64,000 nucleotides of DNA from Cunninghamia lanceolata (taxonomy: Eukaryota > Streptophyta > Pinopsida > Cupressales > Cupressaceae): assembly GCA_027924645.1 (NCBI GenBank), contig BSBN01000445.1:3703001-3767000 (forward strand). Reading direction: 5' to 3'. The stretch's first letter is position 1. Each line of letters starts with the position of its first letter. The position numbers and the translations under genes were made by a program. This document shows, one piece after another, positions 1 through 11,999 of this stretch. Below the pieces are notes generated by a model. It was not told the DNA's origin. It saw only the letters and a list, made by a program, of their open reading frames with translations, and did no database searches.

Positions 1-3000
1 GATGATCCTTTGGATCATGCACTGTATGTCTATTTAAAACACGTAAGCATAGCAAACAGGTAGTTTATGAGTGAGGTGCCTCATACAACCTACACCATCT
101 TTCAGTCAGCGCATCCTGTGGATGTCTCTTTTGTTCTATCATCTTCTTAATTTCTCCTGATAAAAACTCTTCGAATCGGGTTAAGTTACTACCATTGTCT
201 TCATCAGATAGTTCATAATCTGACTCCATCAGATAATCACTCCTAGGGGTGATCTTTTCTTTCTTAACATTTATCTGGTCATACACTAAAATTTCTTTTG
301 TTCTCAAAATATGATCTCTGTCATGATCCATCACCTTTTCTGTGTCTCCTGCAGAAGACAAACTGGAATCAGTATCATCATCAAATGTAGAACTTACCTT
401 AGAATATGATGATGATGCCTCACTGCATGTCTGCTTCAGCTCCATGATATCTAGGCATGTTTCACAAGTTTTCTCTGAATGTGCCTCATTGTGTAATCTG
501 CACCAACCATCAATCAAAATGTCATGAACAGGTATATCTAACAATTGACAACGTTTTACCTGCTTGGACAGATGCATCTCAAAGTTTCTGAAGTGATCTA
601 TTTCATTCTCGTTCTCAAAATTACTATCAAGTTCTACAACTGGCATGTCTTCCTGATGATCATCATGATGATGATGAATAAAGTCAAGCATCAGGATCTC
701 TTCTATCCTGATAGTCTGTGGTCAAATGGCATAAACTCCAGGCTCAATATCGACGTACATGATCTCGTTTGTTTTGTTGTACTCAGTGATCATGTGCTTC
801 ATTCTAGGCTCAGCATCTATTCTTATCTGGTTGGGTATACCTTTCCAAGGTAACCACATGTGACTGAAGTCAGTAGCCATATATCCATTCAAAGTCTTTG
901 ACCAGTCTCTACTAAGTAGCATCCCATATGTGTTAGGTATGTCAACTACATAGATATCAATGTAATACTAGATCCTGGGATCAGATGCTAATTGCATGTG
1001 TATATGAGTCAATTCTCCTATTACACTCACTTTTGTCTTATCTAGCTATGTCACCTTCTTTAGGGATTTAGCAGGATGCAGTCCTAAAGCATTGCATATG
1101 GACAGGGGCATGACATTTGTAGATGCACCTGAATCTACCAAACAGTTGTGTAAATTTTTGCTAAACATCCTTATAGTGAGGAGAAAGGGTGGTGACTCAC
1201 TTTTGTCCCTGTACAAGGTCATGTGAGAGGTTTCTGCAGCTTGAACAGTAGCTGGTATTTTATGTTTGACAGTGTTATCTTTGATAGCATGATCCTTACT
1301 GTTAGGCTGACCTGGGGGATGACTATCCTCTCTAGGAGCAGGATCATCTAGTGACTTCATAAATGCTTTCTTAATTGCAGGAGTTTTCAACAACTCTGAT
1401 AGAGACAGGCTGATCTTTACCTTCTTCATCTCATCTGCCAGATATGTGACTAGTTTGTTAGACTCATGAGGTAGGGCAACAGCTTTTGACATTGTATTTT
1501 GTGGTGACAGATATTGTGCATTTACCTTTGGAAATCTTAGGTTATTACTTGCTTTGGGATCAGGAGGTGTGTTAAAATTATTCAGAGGCAAGGAATTGGT
1601 TAATAGACCAGTAGGTCTGTTGGAGTTACTTCTCATATTATAATTGTGCTTACCCTGATATTGTTGTTGGTATGCATGCACCTCCTCATGTTCATTGGAT
1701 GGCTCATTCTCATCCTCAAAGGGGAAGACATAATTTGACTCAAAAGCCATGGCAGATTCTTCACATGCTTGGGTATAATGCTGGTGTGTTGACACAGATT
1801 GTTGCTGATGATGATCAGTATAACTCTCTAATACAAATGCAGAGTCATATCCACAAGGAAAATTTTCATTTCCCTCTACCTGAGGTGGATTTCTGGAAGT
1901 ATTAGATACTTCTATGTGGAAAATGCTAGTAGCAATTTTGAATTGTGGACAGTCTAGCTCTACATGAGCATTTGTATTGTGTATTCTGCACCAATTGGTG
2001 AGGGCTGCTTCAGTAAGATTGACTCTAGTAGTCTATTTGGTTTCAGTAAGTGGCTGGTTATCTAAGGGTGATGGTAGTGAGCCATTATTTGGCCTGGAGT
2101 TCCATACTCTAGGCTATCTCTGAGGATTATTGTTATTTCCACCACTATTGTTGAAATTATTGTTGTTGTACCCCCTGTTAGGATAATTTGGTCTGTCGTT
2201 GTTATATCCTCTATTTTGGTTAGGCTGAGAATAGAAGTTCTGGTTTCTCAGATGAGTGACCTCGGTAGTTAGTTTTCTTAGCTAAGTAGAGATTTCTTTG
2301 ATTTCTTCTTTCTCCTCCTGAGCTTAGCTACTACATTTTCAGTTTGAGGCTTGAAGAAAGAGGATCCATGATTATTGTTGGATAGGTCAGCACCCTGAGG
2401 TGTCTGAGTTTGTGCAGGATATTGTGGCGTCTGGCCACTCCCATTAGGAGGTGGCATGATACTTAATGGAGGAATTTGCAAGGGTGCTGGCATGACTGCT
2501 GGAGGCATCATAGCTCCATTAGGATATTGTTGTGCCGGGTATTGTTGTGCCGAATATTGTTGAGCCAGATATGCCAGATATTGTGGAGGATAAGTTGGAC
2601 ACATGCCAAGCAATGTAGGGAATGCTACATTTTGTGTTGGAGTAGGGACTAACTGCTGATTTACTTTGATAGCTTCTTGAAAAGCTCCTGTCAAGGTAGT
2701 GATTTCAGGGTGTGTTCTCTTGATGAACATGGAAGTCAATGGATCTAGAGCTAAGTAATAGATACTCCTAGTAGCAGCATCTACTACAGTATATGGAGCA
2801 ACTAACTTGGATAGCATTTTCTGGAACCTAGCATTGAAATTAGCAATAGGTTCTCCTTCAAACCGCTTGATAGTGGCAAATAGGTGATAGTTCATTGAGG
2901 GATCTATTGGTATTTTGAACCTGTCAGTAAAAGCTTTCTCTAGGACAACCCATGAACCAATAGAACTCTGACCAAGACTAATAAACCAATTATAAGCCTC

Positions 3001-3201
3001 TTCCCCTAAGGAAAAAGGAAATAATCTGCATACAACATCTTGATGCTCTATTCTGGCCCTACAGCGGGCTTCTTTAAAGGTTCTAATATGATCATCAACA
3101 TCTTGATAAGGATGATATTTTGGACAAAGCTTGTCTGGATTCTTTGGCAACTCATGATATGCATTAAAGGTCAAAGGTGACTTCACTGCAAAGAAAGACA
3201 T
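1..3201 (-). pseudogene. Gypsy-A1 gag-protease polyprotein remnant
   Basis: The gag part starts at the ATG at 3201 (MSFFAVKSPLTF) and contains a Retrotrans_gag-type capsid core (EEAYNWFISLGQ, then KRFEGEPIANFNARFQ), then a Pro/Gln-rich tail. A one-base deletion near 2326, judged against the copy at 60541, moves the frame. The rest continues in one frame through a CHHC finger near 1970-2020, a retropepsin site (CLVDSGASTNVMPL, about 1085-1145) and an acidic linker with a His run near 660-690. In-frame stops, mostly TAG at places where the other copy has CAG, occur near 2280, 2118, 2030, 1047 and 970, and a TAA at 65-67 cuts the last CHHC motif. That motif also has His changed to Tyr. The frame would run off the left edge. 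Not functional as it stands. Confidence 0.85.
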
Positions 3202-3892
3202 CGCAACCAGAGGAGGTTGAGCCTATGCTACAGTTGGCTGAGGTTGGACCTGGGGTTGAGGTTGAACAGAAGGTGTCACAGATATCCCAGAAGGTATTTG
3301 CAAACCAACAGGAGTTATAGGAGGAGGCTCTGGTGAAGCTCCTGATGCACTAGATCCTAGAGTGTGATTGATGTCTACAGTTCTAGGTCTGAACCCTCTA
3401 ACAGGTAGTTCTTCAAAGATTCCACTAGATCTAGACCTGGTATTTATCCTGTGAGCCAGGATTTCTCAATTTTAAGGCAAATTGGCTGGAACTTTGTAAA
3501 TATCAGTTGGAGTATACTAGCGATGACTATATTTATGGTCAAGATTGAGAATTGATCAAATATTCATAGAATATTTGCAACTATACTGCAAATATGAGGT
3601 GATTTTTTGGTTTGGCAATGCTAGCAAGTTGATATCAAGTTTTTGCAGCAGGATATCTTAGAGTTTTGTCAAATTTACCTGAAAGAAGGCCGATCTTTGC
3701 AAATACATGATGATCTACTATGAAGATTGCAATATTTATGACTGATTTTAGAAACTTTACACAAGATTAGCATATATTGATTCAAAACAGCAAATATTTG
3801 CATATAGCTCAGAAATTTAGCAATGTTTGAGTGTTACCTTACAATATTTATCATCACCTAAACTACTAATGATGATCCTGGTCTTAGGCCCT
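3202..3892 (-). other. Gypsy-A1 leader between primer site and gag ATG
   Basis: This stretch is AT-rich with many ATATTTGCAAAT-like words, as in the matching leader of Gypsy-A2 (59835-60540). The segment just before the gag ATG also reads as protein-like in both copies (INTRSRSSGIFEELPVRGF here) but has no in-frame ATG and is interrupted by stops. It may be leader, or gag starting at a non-ATG codon. No other feature seen. Confidence 0.6.
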
Positions 3893-3910
3893 CCTTCTAG
3901 CACCAATTTA
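3893..3910 (-). promoter_or_regulatory. Primer-binding site of Gypsy-A1
   Basis: On the minus strand, TGGTGCTAGAAGGAGGGCC follows the LTR end CCAACA after the spacer TAAAT. The same sequence in the same place is found at 59820-59839. The initial TGG is expected for pairing with the CCA end of a tRNA. I did not assign the tRNA. Confidence 0.75.
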
Positions 3911-4732
3911 TGTTGGTCATGATGTTAGTCACAAACAAGCATAGAATAAAAGTACACATTAACCTTTATTCATCTTGAAAGATATGATGAATTCAGAGAA
4001 TTCATGATCCCAAGTCTCCAGTGATTAGGTCTTAATCATCTGACATTACTTAGAGGTTGATGTGCGTTGTTGTTTCCATTTTGGGGCCTTACATTGAGTT
4101 CATCATCATGACACTGTTTCTACAAAGATTCTTCACAGAGAGGTCATTTTATGCAGTTGTTTGATCAAATGATACAGAAATATTTAAATCTTTGCATGAT
4201 ATTTTCAATTATACATGCTTTAGCTTCAAATATGCTAAATATTTGCAATTATCTATGAGATGTCCACATATTTGTATTATTTTCTTGAGATTATCAATTA
4301 TTTGCACTTATGATGGTAAAATGCTCTGAAATTTAAAGAAATTGAAAGAAATGCTTCAAATTAATGTTGAACCTTTAGCTATTGAACCACATATACATCA
4401 GATACAGTCATGAAGAGAAGAAAACCAAACCATATGTTCACCAGGACATTCCACAACTAGATATAGTTGATGCTAACTTCAAAGGAATTGTATGAAAACA
4501 ACATATGCAACTAGATATGCACTCGAAGGGACACAGCAAGTCACAACATATATCTAGAATTCACACACTGATTACTCAAGATTTACTATGAATTGTAATC
4601 AAACAAGTCTTCTCATTCATTAAGTATGCAAGGATATAAATGTATACAAAAATCTTTGAAATAAACCCTAAATATTTCAGCAGACAGATTTCAATTAAGT
4701 TTTGAATGTTTGAAATGAGGCATTCCTACACC

Positions 4733-4740
4733 TTTTATAG
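4733..4740 (-). promoter_or_regulatory. TATA box of the Gypsy-A1 LTR
   Basis: The minus strand reads CTATAAAAGGTG, about 820 bases before the LTR end. The Gypsy-A2 LTR has TATATAAG at 58835-58842 in the matching place. Confidence 0.6.
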
Positions 4741-4907
4741 AACAAGGTGAGGAATCCATTACAAAAGATCTACGATCTTGATTTATCTATGAATATCTAC
4801 GGTGAGTATTTCTTTTGACTTTGTCAACTTTATCAAGTGGCACAAGTTGCTAGCTGGCAACCATCTAAATGGCTTGCTTCATTTTACATCTGGTACATAT
4901 ATTTTTT

Positions 4908-7900
4908 TTATGATGTATCTTCATCATGCCCTTTGTCATCATCACTTTTGCCACTTTCGCTATCTTCATCATCATGATGATTATCTTCTTGAATATGGAC
5001 CTGCATAGCTGTCCTTATATTTTCATATAGTTGTACTATTCTCTCTATTTCCCCACCATCCTGATTTTTCACTTTGATGGTGGCATGCTTATGCATTTGA
5101 TATTTGCCTTAGAGATTTTCTAATTTACTTCTCCTGCTGCTGGATGTCTCATGATAATTTTCCAGCTTGACCCTGATTCTCATAATTTTGTCCATGGTTT
5201 CTTCTGTCAGATTGTTTAAGGGATGATCAGCTACCTGTTGAAAGTTACTATGTATAGCTTTGATTGCAAACTCCCTGTCTTGATTCTCTATCTTCTCTTC
5301 CACCTTCCCTTCCAGCACTTCTAAAATTTTAGCTTCATATGACATCATATCATGTAGCTTCATGCTGATATCTCTTAATTTAGTGTTGCATCTTTTAAGT
5401 ACCTCACACTCAAATTTGATATCCTTATACCATATGTCCACCAACAGTACATTATTATTATTTAGCACTTGATTGCTTATTAGAACCTGAGGGTCAATTC
5501 TCCTTATTTCCTTCAAGATGATCAAAATTTTCTCTAGCTGAAAAGACCTCTTCCCAATCTCCATCTGCAATTTGTCAACTTTTCTCCTGGAGACACTTAA
5601 AGAATTCCATCTCTTTAAAGAAGCTTTTACCACTTCCTCTGCTTCATCAAATGTGGATAACATCCACTTTCTCATTATAGATGACTCATGCTTCATGAGA
5701 TCTAGTTTATTTACTTCATCCTGAGAAATAGCAGTCAATGGGACTGCATGATCAGTTGACGTATCATTAGGGTTAATTAACCCTTTAATGTATGCATGCA
5801 GCTGAGCAATGTGGTCTTTATGCTGCTTATTCTTATCTTTCTCTCTCTTAATTCTTTGAGTTAAGGAATCAATGATATCCTTACCTTCCTGACCCTCCTG
5901 GTCTTCATTTGCAAATCCTAAGTCAACTGTATTAATCTGGAATTCCTCCAGAGTAATTTTACCCTTTTCTTTATCTACAGTAGGAATTGCTATCTATGCA
6001 GTCCTTCTTCCAGTTGTTGGATCTCTCTTAATGGCCGAAGTCATTCTGGCCTTCCTCTTTGGTTTTATTAGATTTTCTAAAAACAAAGTGGATACATCAA
6101 ATTCCTGAATCTCAAAACCAACTTCTGTGTTGACTTCCTTTTCCAACCACTGAGGTACCTGATCATGTTTCTCAGCATCATCATGATGTTCACCTTGATC
6201 TCTTGTATCTGTCAGCATATGTGATGGAGAAGGTGAATTCCTTGTTTCTTGTTCATGATGCTCATACTAAGAGCGATCCTGTGGTATATCCTCTTGTTGA
6301 GGAATTTCTTTTTCCTGAGAAGCATCATCCTGAGGTGGAGGATCCTGTGATGCATTGATATGATGATCATGATGATCATGATCCTTATCCTTTATTACTT
6401 CATCCACTTTTGAATTTTCCTCCTGTTGAGGCATATTCTTAGCAGTGGATATTATGGAATCTTCCTTAGGTGCTGGTATTTGTTCTGAAACCACAATCTA
6501 TTCTGCACCTGCATTATTTACTTCTTGAACTTTAGAAGCATGATCTTCTAATACATCTTTCTCATCAGCTTTCTTTTCCTGAACCTCTACTATAACGGGC
6601 TTAACTGATGTATCCTGTTGGTGTTGTTGGCTTATTTCTGAAGCATGGCCCTCTAGTTCTGCCATCTTCATTTCTTCTATATGTTCTCCTTTATCAAGTG
6701 TACTTGCCGGGTGTTCAGGACTTACATCCTGTCTATATGTCAAATCCACTACTACAGGACTTGTCACCTGTTTCACTAATGTGTCTAGCCCCATTTCTTA
6801 AGCTATCTTCTCTGGACTCTTTTCCTCTTCAGATTCTACTTGCTTCATCTCCTCCAATATTGTTTAAACTAATGGAGTCCCATGAGGAGTCATGTGAGTA
6901 CCCGCAACAAGGGTTTCCATCTTCTATGAAGCTACATCCTCCACTACCTCATCATCAGATAAATTAACTGTTTCATCCAGTGAGATATGACCTCTTTGAA
7001 ACATTTGTGAGGTTTCTTTCATCTACTCTTTCGCTTGTTCAGTCTTGAACCTCACAATGGTAGGAAGTGGAACATTGTGTTGAATAATAAAGGGGCTACC
7101 TCTTCCTCAGGCTCTTCCTCTAGGGGAATATCCTCTTCTATTTGCTTTTGTGAGGATTGACCCTCTTCTTGGGTCTCAGTAGTTTCTGTAACCATCTTTT
7201 GAATCCTTTTGACCTTTTGTTTATCTGCCTGTGGTGGTGATGTTGATCCTGATCCTGATGCTGTTGTTGTTGCATCCTCAGCTGGAAACACTGCTCTTTC
7301 AGTAATCACCCCTTTTGGTTCATTATCAATTTTCTTACCCCTAGGGGGTCTTTTTCTTTGCTGTTGTTGTGGAGGCAGCCTTTCTCCTCTAGATTTCCTT
7401 TTTTCAATTTTAAAATCATCATATTCCTCATCAGGAATATCCCATCTCTTCTTTTTATTGTCTACAGTAATGGCAACACCCTTCTTCTTCAATACATCAA
7501 TTTGTTCGTCAACCCAAGCTTGGGTTATCTGTAATGTCCTGGCAATGAAAGGATCCAAAGATATGTCCTCTTGTATGGTTAGGTCAGGTGCAGATATTGT
7601 ATCATTATATATTTTCTTTTCTTCGTACTCATCTACCATTATCCTGCCATCATCCTTTTTCAATTGTGAAGGAATGGAGATGCAGTCAAAGGTTTTGATT
7701 TGATTCAGCGTTAGCCTTTGGTATCTTCTTCTTCTGGCTTCTACTTCATCTTCACAATCCGCCCAGAAGTCTTCTAGGTGTCCCTGATGAATAGGTTTCC
7801 CTATTATTTTATGTATCCTCTCATAAGGATCATATGGCCTTACCAGTGGGAATGGCTGCAATTACATTTTATTCAAACTAACCATGACTTTCTTGATATT

Positions 7901-9078
7901 TTCTGAATCTGGGCACATATACTAGCCAATAGTTACTGGAAAGAAAATGGGTGATATTTTATGAGCATCCTTGTATGCCTTCAGTATTGTGGAGCTCTCC
8001 CTTATCAATTCCATTAATACCACTGCATCAGTGGGATATCTTGGCAGCATAAGGGGTTGTCCTTCAAAGCCCTCAATTCTCATGCAAGAAAATGTTGCAA
8101 ATTGGATGTACCAGGCTCCATGCCTGTAGATTACTTCTTGAGCTTCCATGCTCAATCTTTTGTCCTATCTTCCTCCATGGTCCTCACCATATCCATAGAG
8201 AATGCATCATTTACCAAGTTGTAATCCTAGAGGTAATTTACTGTCTGCAACTGGGGATAATGATCCCAAATATGAGCATCATTGGTGGTTCCACCAATCT
8301 TTCCAACCATTGTTAATGCATCAAATGTGCCTTTGTAAGCACAGGAGTAGATAATGTATGATGTCATGTAAAAGGAACAATTTGAACCTCCCAGGCTCAG
8401 AAGCTGCTCATGTAGAGCATCACTAATCAATTGGCCCCATAGTGGCTTGGTATCTACATATATGCACATCATGATGACACCGTACATCCAGTCTTTAAAA
8501 GTACCAGCATCAGGCTGGCATGTCACCCTGCTAAGCAATGCAATCATATATTGATATTCATCATCAAAATTGTACTTATATAAGTGCACTAGAAGCTTGG
8601 CTGCTGCAAGATATGCACTGTTCTGAGCCCTCCACTAATACATGTTCTTTCTTGCTTTCTTCTTATTGTTTTCATATTCAACTTCAGATTTCTTCAAATC
8701 TATGCTGTTAACCTTCCTGCCCAATGGCAGTCCAAATGTCTTGGAAAGACCCTTGATGGATAGGTCTGCATATATTCTCCTATGTTTCACCACCTATCTT
8801 GTTTGTGGATTGTAATTTTGTGCACATTCAACAACTAGCTCTGGAGACTCCATGGAGTATAGAAAACTAGCCGCATTCCACATTCTTGACACGAACACTG
8901 CATCTAGCAAGGTGCTTCTATTCTTTTCATCATTCATTTTGGTGGACTAGGCTTCCAAATCGGTACTTCCTTGATGCGTATCCATTACGGTACCATACTT
9001 GAACAGGATTCCTCTAGGATATGCGAACATAGGCCTGTTGAATTCAGCCTCACACTTAGCTAACCTCTTGTCAGCCAT
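4908..9078 (-). pseudogene. Long unrecognised gene inside the U3 of the Gypsy-A1 LTR (broken)
   Basis: From the ATG at 9078 (MADKRLAKCEAEF) an unbroken line of coding sequence can be followed for about 1390 codons to a TAA near 4908. Only two net frameshifts are needed, near 8160 and near 7090, plus about 14 in-frame stops, of which I count 11 TAG and 3 TAA. The N-terminal third is folded-looking (LVHLYKYNFDDEYQYMIALL; ALHEQLLSLGGSNCSFYM). The middle (about 7700-5990) is acidic, Gln/Pro/His-rich and low in complexity (DHDHHDHHINAS). The C-terminal part (about 5740-5109) is strongly charged and probably coiled coil, ending in an Asp/His tail. It runs in the same direction as gag, so in a 3' LTR it would be part of the genomic RNA. 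I do not recognise the family. It could be a captured host gene or an element-specific protein. Confidence 0.7.
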
Positions 9079-9084
9079 GGATAT

Positions 9085-9268
9085 CTGCAATTAACAGGAT
9101 TTGTCTTACAATGGATATTCACAAGCATGCACATAATGATTTATCTCTACTAACATTATGCATACTATACCTATTCAGTATTTACTTATCATGGGATGCA
9201 TAAACTAACACCTACAACATCATACCTGATTATACAGAAACAACAGGATGAAGGTTTCAATTACTTAC
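9085..9268 (-). other. Predicted 5'-UTR intron before the LTR gene
   Basis: The minus strand has a consensus donor AG/GTAAGTAATTG at 9269/9268 and an acceptor TTAATTGCAG/ATATCC ending at 9085, seven bases before the ATG at 9078. The length is 184 bases. Gypsy-A2 has a similar donor (ACAG/GTAAAG, about 58435) and acceptor (TTTGCAG, about 58546) at the matching place, and both introns contain TTCCTGTTGTTT-like sequence. Intron status is inferred from signals only. Confidence 0.5.
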
Positions 9269-9269
9269 C

Positions 9270-10515
9270 TGGTTATGCAAATCCCTTTTGATTATACCAG
9301 TGGTTATCTGAAAGTATCTTTAATTTAGGTGATAATCTCGCGCTTCTTCCTGCTTGTAAGCTCTTTGCATCCAAGTATCACCCGTACGAGTGTTTGGAAA
9401 GCTAGCACTCTATAAAAATGGTTTTATCGCAAGGTAAGTGTAAAAATGACAATTGAATTTACCTTTTAACTTTGCAATTAGGGCGAAATTAGGGCAAACC
9501 CTGACAGATTAGATTTCAATCGTTGATTTTTCATGGGAACTCAGGATCTCGCTAGGTGTGTGATCGTGATTTGTGGTTGGCAGGAACTACCTATCACAAC
9601 TGCATGCATTAAATGTCAATGGCAGCAACAAGAGCTGGGTGATATTTGCATGACAGTATGATATTCGAATACATGATGATATTTGGATATCGGGGTGATC
9701 AATGCACCATTAGGTCATGCTTAATACATCAGGAGGATATTTCAATATGTCAGGTGATGTTACAAAAATGATGATGATTGGATAAACTATAATCCCTCTC
9801 TCTCAGAATATCAGGATGATGTCATCCAGATATTAGCTCAGTATATCGCTATGACATCATGACGTCATCATCATGTTATGCGAGAAGGATCATGTTTAGG
9901 AAATATGCCCCCGAGAAGTAAATGTGTTGATTACGTCATCGTCATGTTTGTTTCTTTGTTTATCAGACTCAAATGACATCATCAGGATAATGGTTTAGGG
10001 GGATATTTCATGGCAGGATGATATTGAGAAATATTGGGTTACGTTGAGGAATATGACTCTCGCAAAATACATAAGGCTGTTGACGGGTAAAGGTCATTAT
10101 CACCTAAAATTTGACGTCCACATGCCGCAAATCAAATGCTTTATTGGGTGATAAATTAGATTGGGGTGATCTTTCGAAAGATGACTGATATTAAGAAATA
10201 TGATCCTCCCCCCTGTGAATATCAGGTTTGACCATTCATAACTTTCACATCCTAATGAATATCAAGGTGATGTAAAAGGCAAACCTACATGAAATTTGAT
10301 GCTCTTTCTAAAAATGAGGTTACTGGAATGAAATATGAATTTTGACAAACTGACCTCATGATGATGACTTACCCAGGTTCTCCATGCATGATGACCCACA
10401 TGACTTACTTTTACCAAACTGCCAGAAAGCACAAAACAAGCAAAGCCACGCAAAAAAAATGTTGGGTCCCTGTTTTGTCAAGTCAAAATGGGGCATGTTG
10501 TGTAACCACACAACA
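9270..10515 (-). promoter_or_regulatory. 5' U3 region of the Gypsy-A1 LTR with TGACG words
   Basis: This is non-coding and dense in ATATCA, CATCATCATG and TGATGATG words. The palindrome TGACGTCA lies at 9860-9867, with TGACGTCC at 10112 and a TACGTCA near 9932. TGACGTCA is the classic core for bZIP (TGA/CREB type) factors. The same arrangement, with more intact palindromes, is found in the Gypsy-A2 LTR and in the solo LTR at 30741. Confidence 0.5.
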
Positions 10516-10538
10516 GCTTTCTTTCAAGGAATCCTCAC

Positions 10539-10550
10539 TCTAATACCAAT
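10539..10550 (-). promoter_or_regulatory. Primer-binding site of Copia-3
   Basis: The minus strand reads ATTGGTATTAGAG directly after the LTR end CAACA. This is one base from the usual initiator-Met tRNA site TGGTATCAGAG. Confidence 0.8.
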
Positions 10551-11994
10551 TGTTGAAATGCACAAGACAACTGAGAGGGGGGGTGAATCAATTGTAACAA
10601 AAACTTAACTTATTTTTAAGCATCAACACATTAATCACTTAATCACTATTATTATGATTTAACCATGAAATCATGAAATCAGAAACTTAAACACATCCAC
10701 ACATCAGACACCAAATTTTTTACATGGAAAACTGAATGAGGGAAAAACCATGGTGAGGATTAACTCACAATATAAATGATATAACAAAATTACAACAAGG
10801 CTCACCGCCCAAAATGCTCATTGCAAAAGGAAGGGGCTCACTGCCAAAAGAAGTGGCTCACTACCAAAGGGGCTCAATGCCTAAAGTAGAAGAGACTAGA
10901 AGAAGATAGTTACAATGAGAACGGATCTCACAACAACCAGGGATCCACCACAAACTCAACTGAATCTTTCACACCCTCTCTATATCAAAAATATATACTT
11001 TACTTCTCACTATCATACCATTCAGATCACACCTGCAACAAATGATGCTTCTCATGCAACCATTTCATCTATCTCACATAAATTCCCTTAATTTACCAAT
11101 CATCTAACTCATATTTATACATCTGTAACCTTGGAAACAATCTTCAAGGTTGGCACAAACAACAAACTTAACCAATATTCAATTAGGTCTGGACCTATAC
11201 ATTCCTCCAGTGGGAAGGAATGAATGCGGACCACACCACACCTTAGCAGGGACTCAAATGCAATCTTCCATGCAATAACACACTTTCACAAACTCCAAAG
11301 TATAACTGCAAGTAGTGAAAACAACTAGGTTGGCCAAAACTAGTGTTAACACTAAGACCTTTAGGAACATGCTTCAACCACGATCTGAATTACACTTTGA
11401 GGACCAATCAAAAAGTAGGAACATAATATAGAAACATCCATAAGCACATTACAATCATCAAGAACTTCTGTACAACCTCCAAATGCTCTATCCAAAATAT
11501 TCTTCAATTCAAACCACTTAAACATTATTTTCAACTACTGTCACAAAGAAAAGATCACTTGTGGAGCAGCAAATCATGAACCACTTCAACTGAAGACACA
11601 TAACCTCATTCCAAACTTAATTCTAGAACTACAAACTGTAAAACTTAAATGTGGAGAGATGCAGAGCATAATACATTCTCCTTGTCACCATTGAATACTC
11701 AGAAAAATAGTTTTTACTCTAGTGAACGGAACTCACTCAAATCTTCACACCGAAGGCTCAAACTTGAGACATCGCAACTACAAACATCCCTTAACATAAC
11801 TTTCAAACTGAAGACAAATATATTCAATCTATAGGATATGCAGAGTAAAACACTGCACTATTCTGGGAGATACAACAGTTCTATAATTTCACTAACTTCT
11901 CAAACACTTTCTCAAACTCATCCAAATAACTTCTTTAGATGCTGACCTTAGGTGTTGACACCAATGACAACACTTCCTGTTCATACTTGCAACA
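10551..11994 (-). repeat. 5' LTR of Copia-3 (1444 bases)
   Basis: On the minus strand it starts TGTTGCAAGTATGAACAGG at 11994 and ends CATTTCAACA at 10551. It contains the G-tract block before the LTR end (CACCCCCCCTCTCAGTTG) and a diverged copy of the GGTTTTTCCCT block (about 10735-10765) shared by all Copia LTRs here. The short plus-strand tandem GGCTCACTGCCAAAAG (about 10800-10880) is an internal repeat. The 5 bases after the LTR, 11995-11999, are ATAAA and would be the target copy. Confidence 0.8.
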
Positions 11995-11999
11995 ATAAA

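Larger units (their letters stand above)
1..10515 (-). mobile_element. Gypsy-A1, 5' part of a Ty3/Gypsy element with a giant LTR
   Basis: Reading right to left, the element starts at 10515 with TGTTGTGTGG and the 5' LTR ends at 3911 with CCAACA. A primer-binding site follows, then a gag-protease region that leaves the window at position 1. The plus-strand copy at 56729-64000 has the same LTR start, LTR end, primer site and protein order, which fixes these borders. It was inserted 35 bases inside the primer site of Copia-3. Stops and at least one frameshift break the proteins, so it is older than the right-hand copy. The 3' LTR and target duplication are outside the window. Confidence 0.88.
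3911..10515 (-). repeat. 5' LTR of Gypsy-A1, 6.6 kb, with an internal reading frame
   Basis: The borders are TGTTGTGTGG (at 10515) and CATGACCAACA (at 3911), identical in type to the 3.1 kb LTR of Gypsy-A2 (56729-59815). From its 5' end it holds a U3 region rich in CATCAT and TGACG words, an intron, the long frame at 4908-9078, a TATA box at 4733-4740 and about 820 bases of R-U5. The extra length relative to A2 is almost all explained by that frame. The frame lies upstream of the TATA box, so it belongs to U3 and not to a separate leader ORF. Confidence 0.85.
10516..11994 (-). mobile_element. Copia-3, 5' end of a Sirevirus-like Copia element
   Basis: Only the 5' LTR (10551-11994), the primer site and 23 bases of leader are inside the window before Gypsy-A1 interrupts it at 10515/10516. 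The body would continue beyond Gypsy-A1, off the left edge. LTR ends (TGTTGCAAGTATG ... CATTTCAACA on the minus strand) and the primer site match those of Copia-1 and Copia-2. Confidence 0.8.

Noticed and set aside
7209..7703. 164-codon plus-strand frame
   Set aside because: Antisense to the LTR gene. Its Ser/Cys-rich composition mirrors the coding strand.
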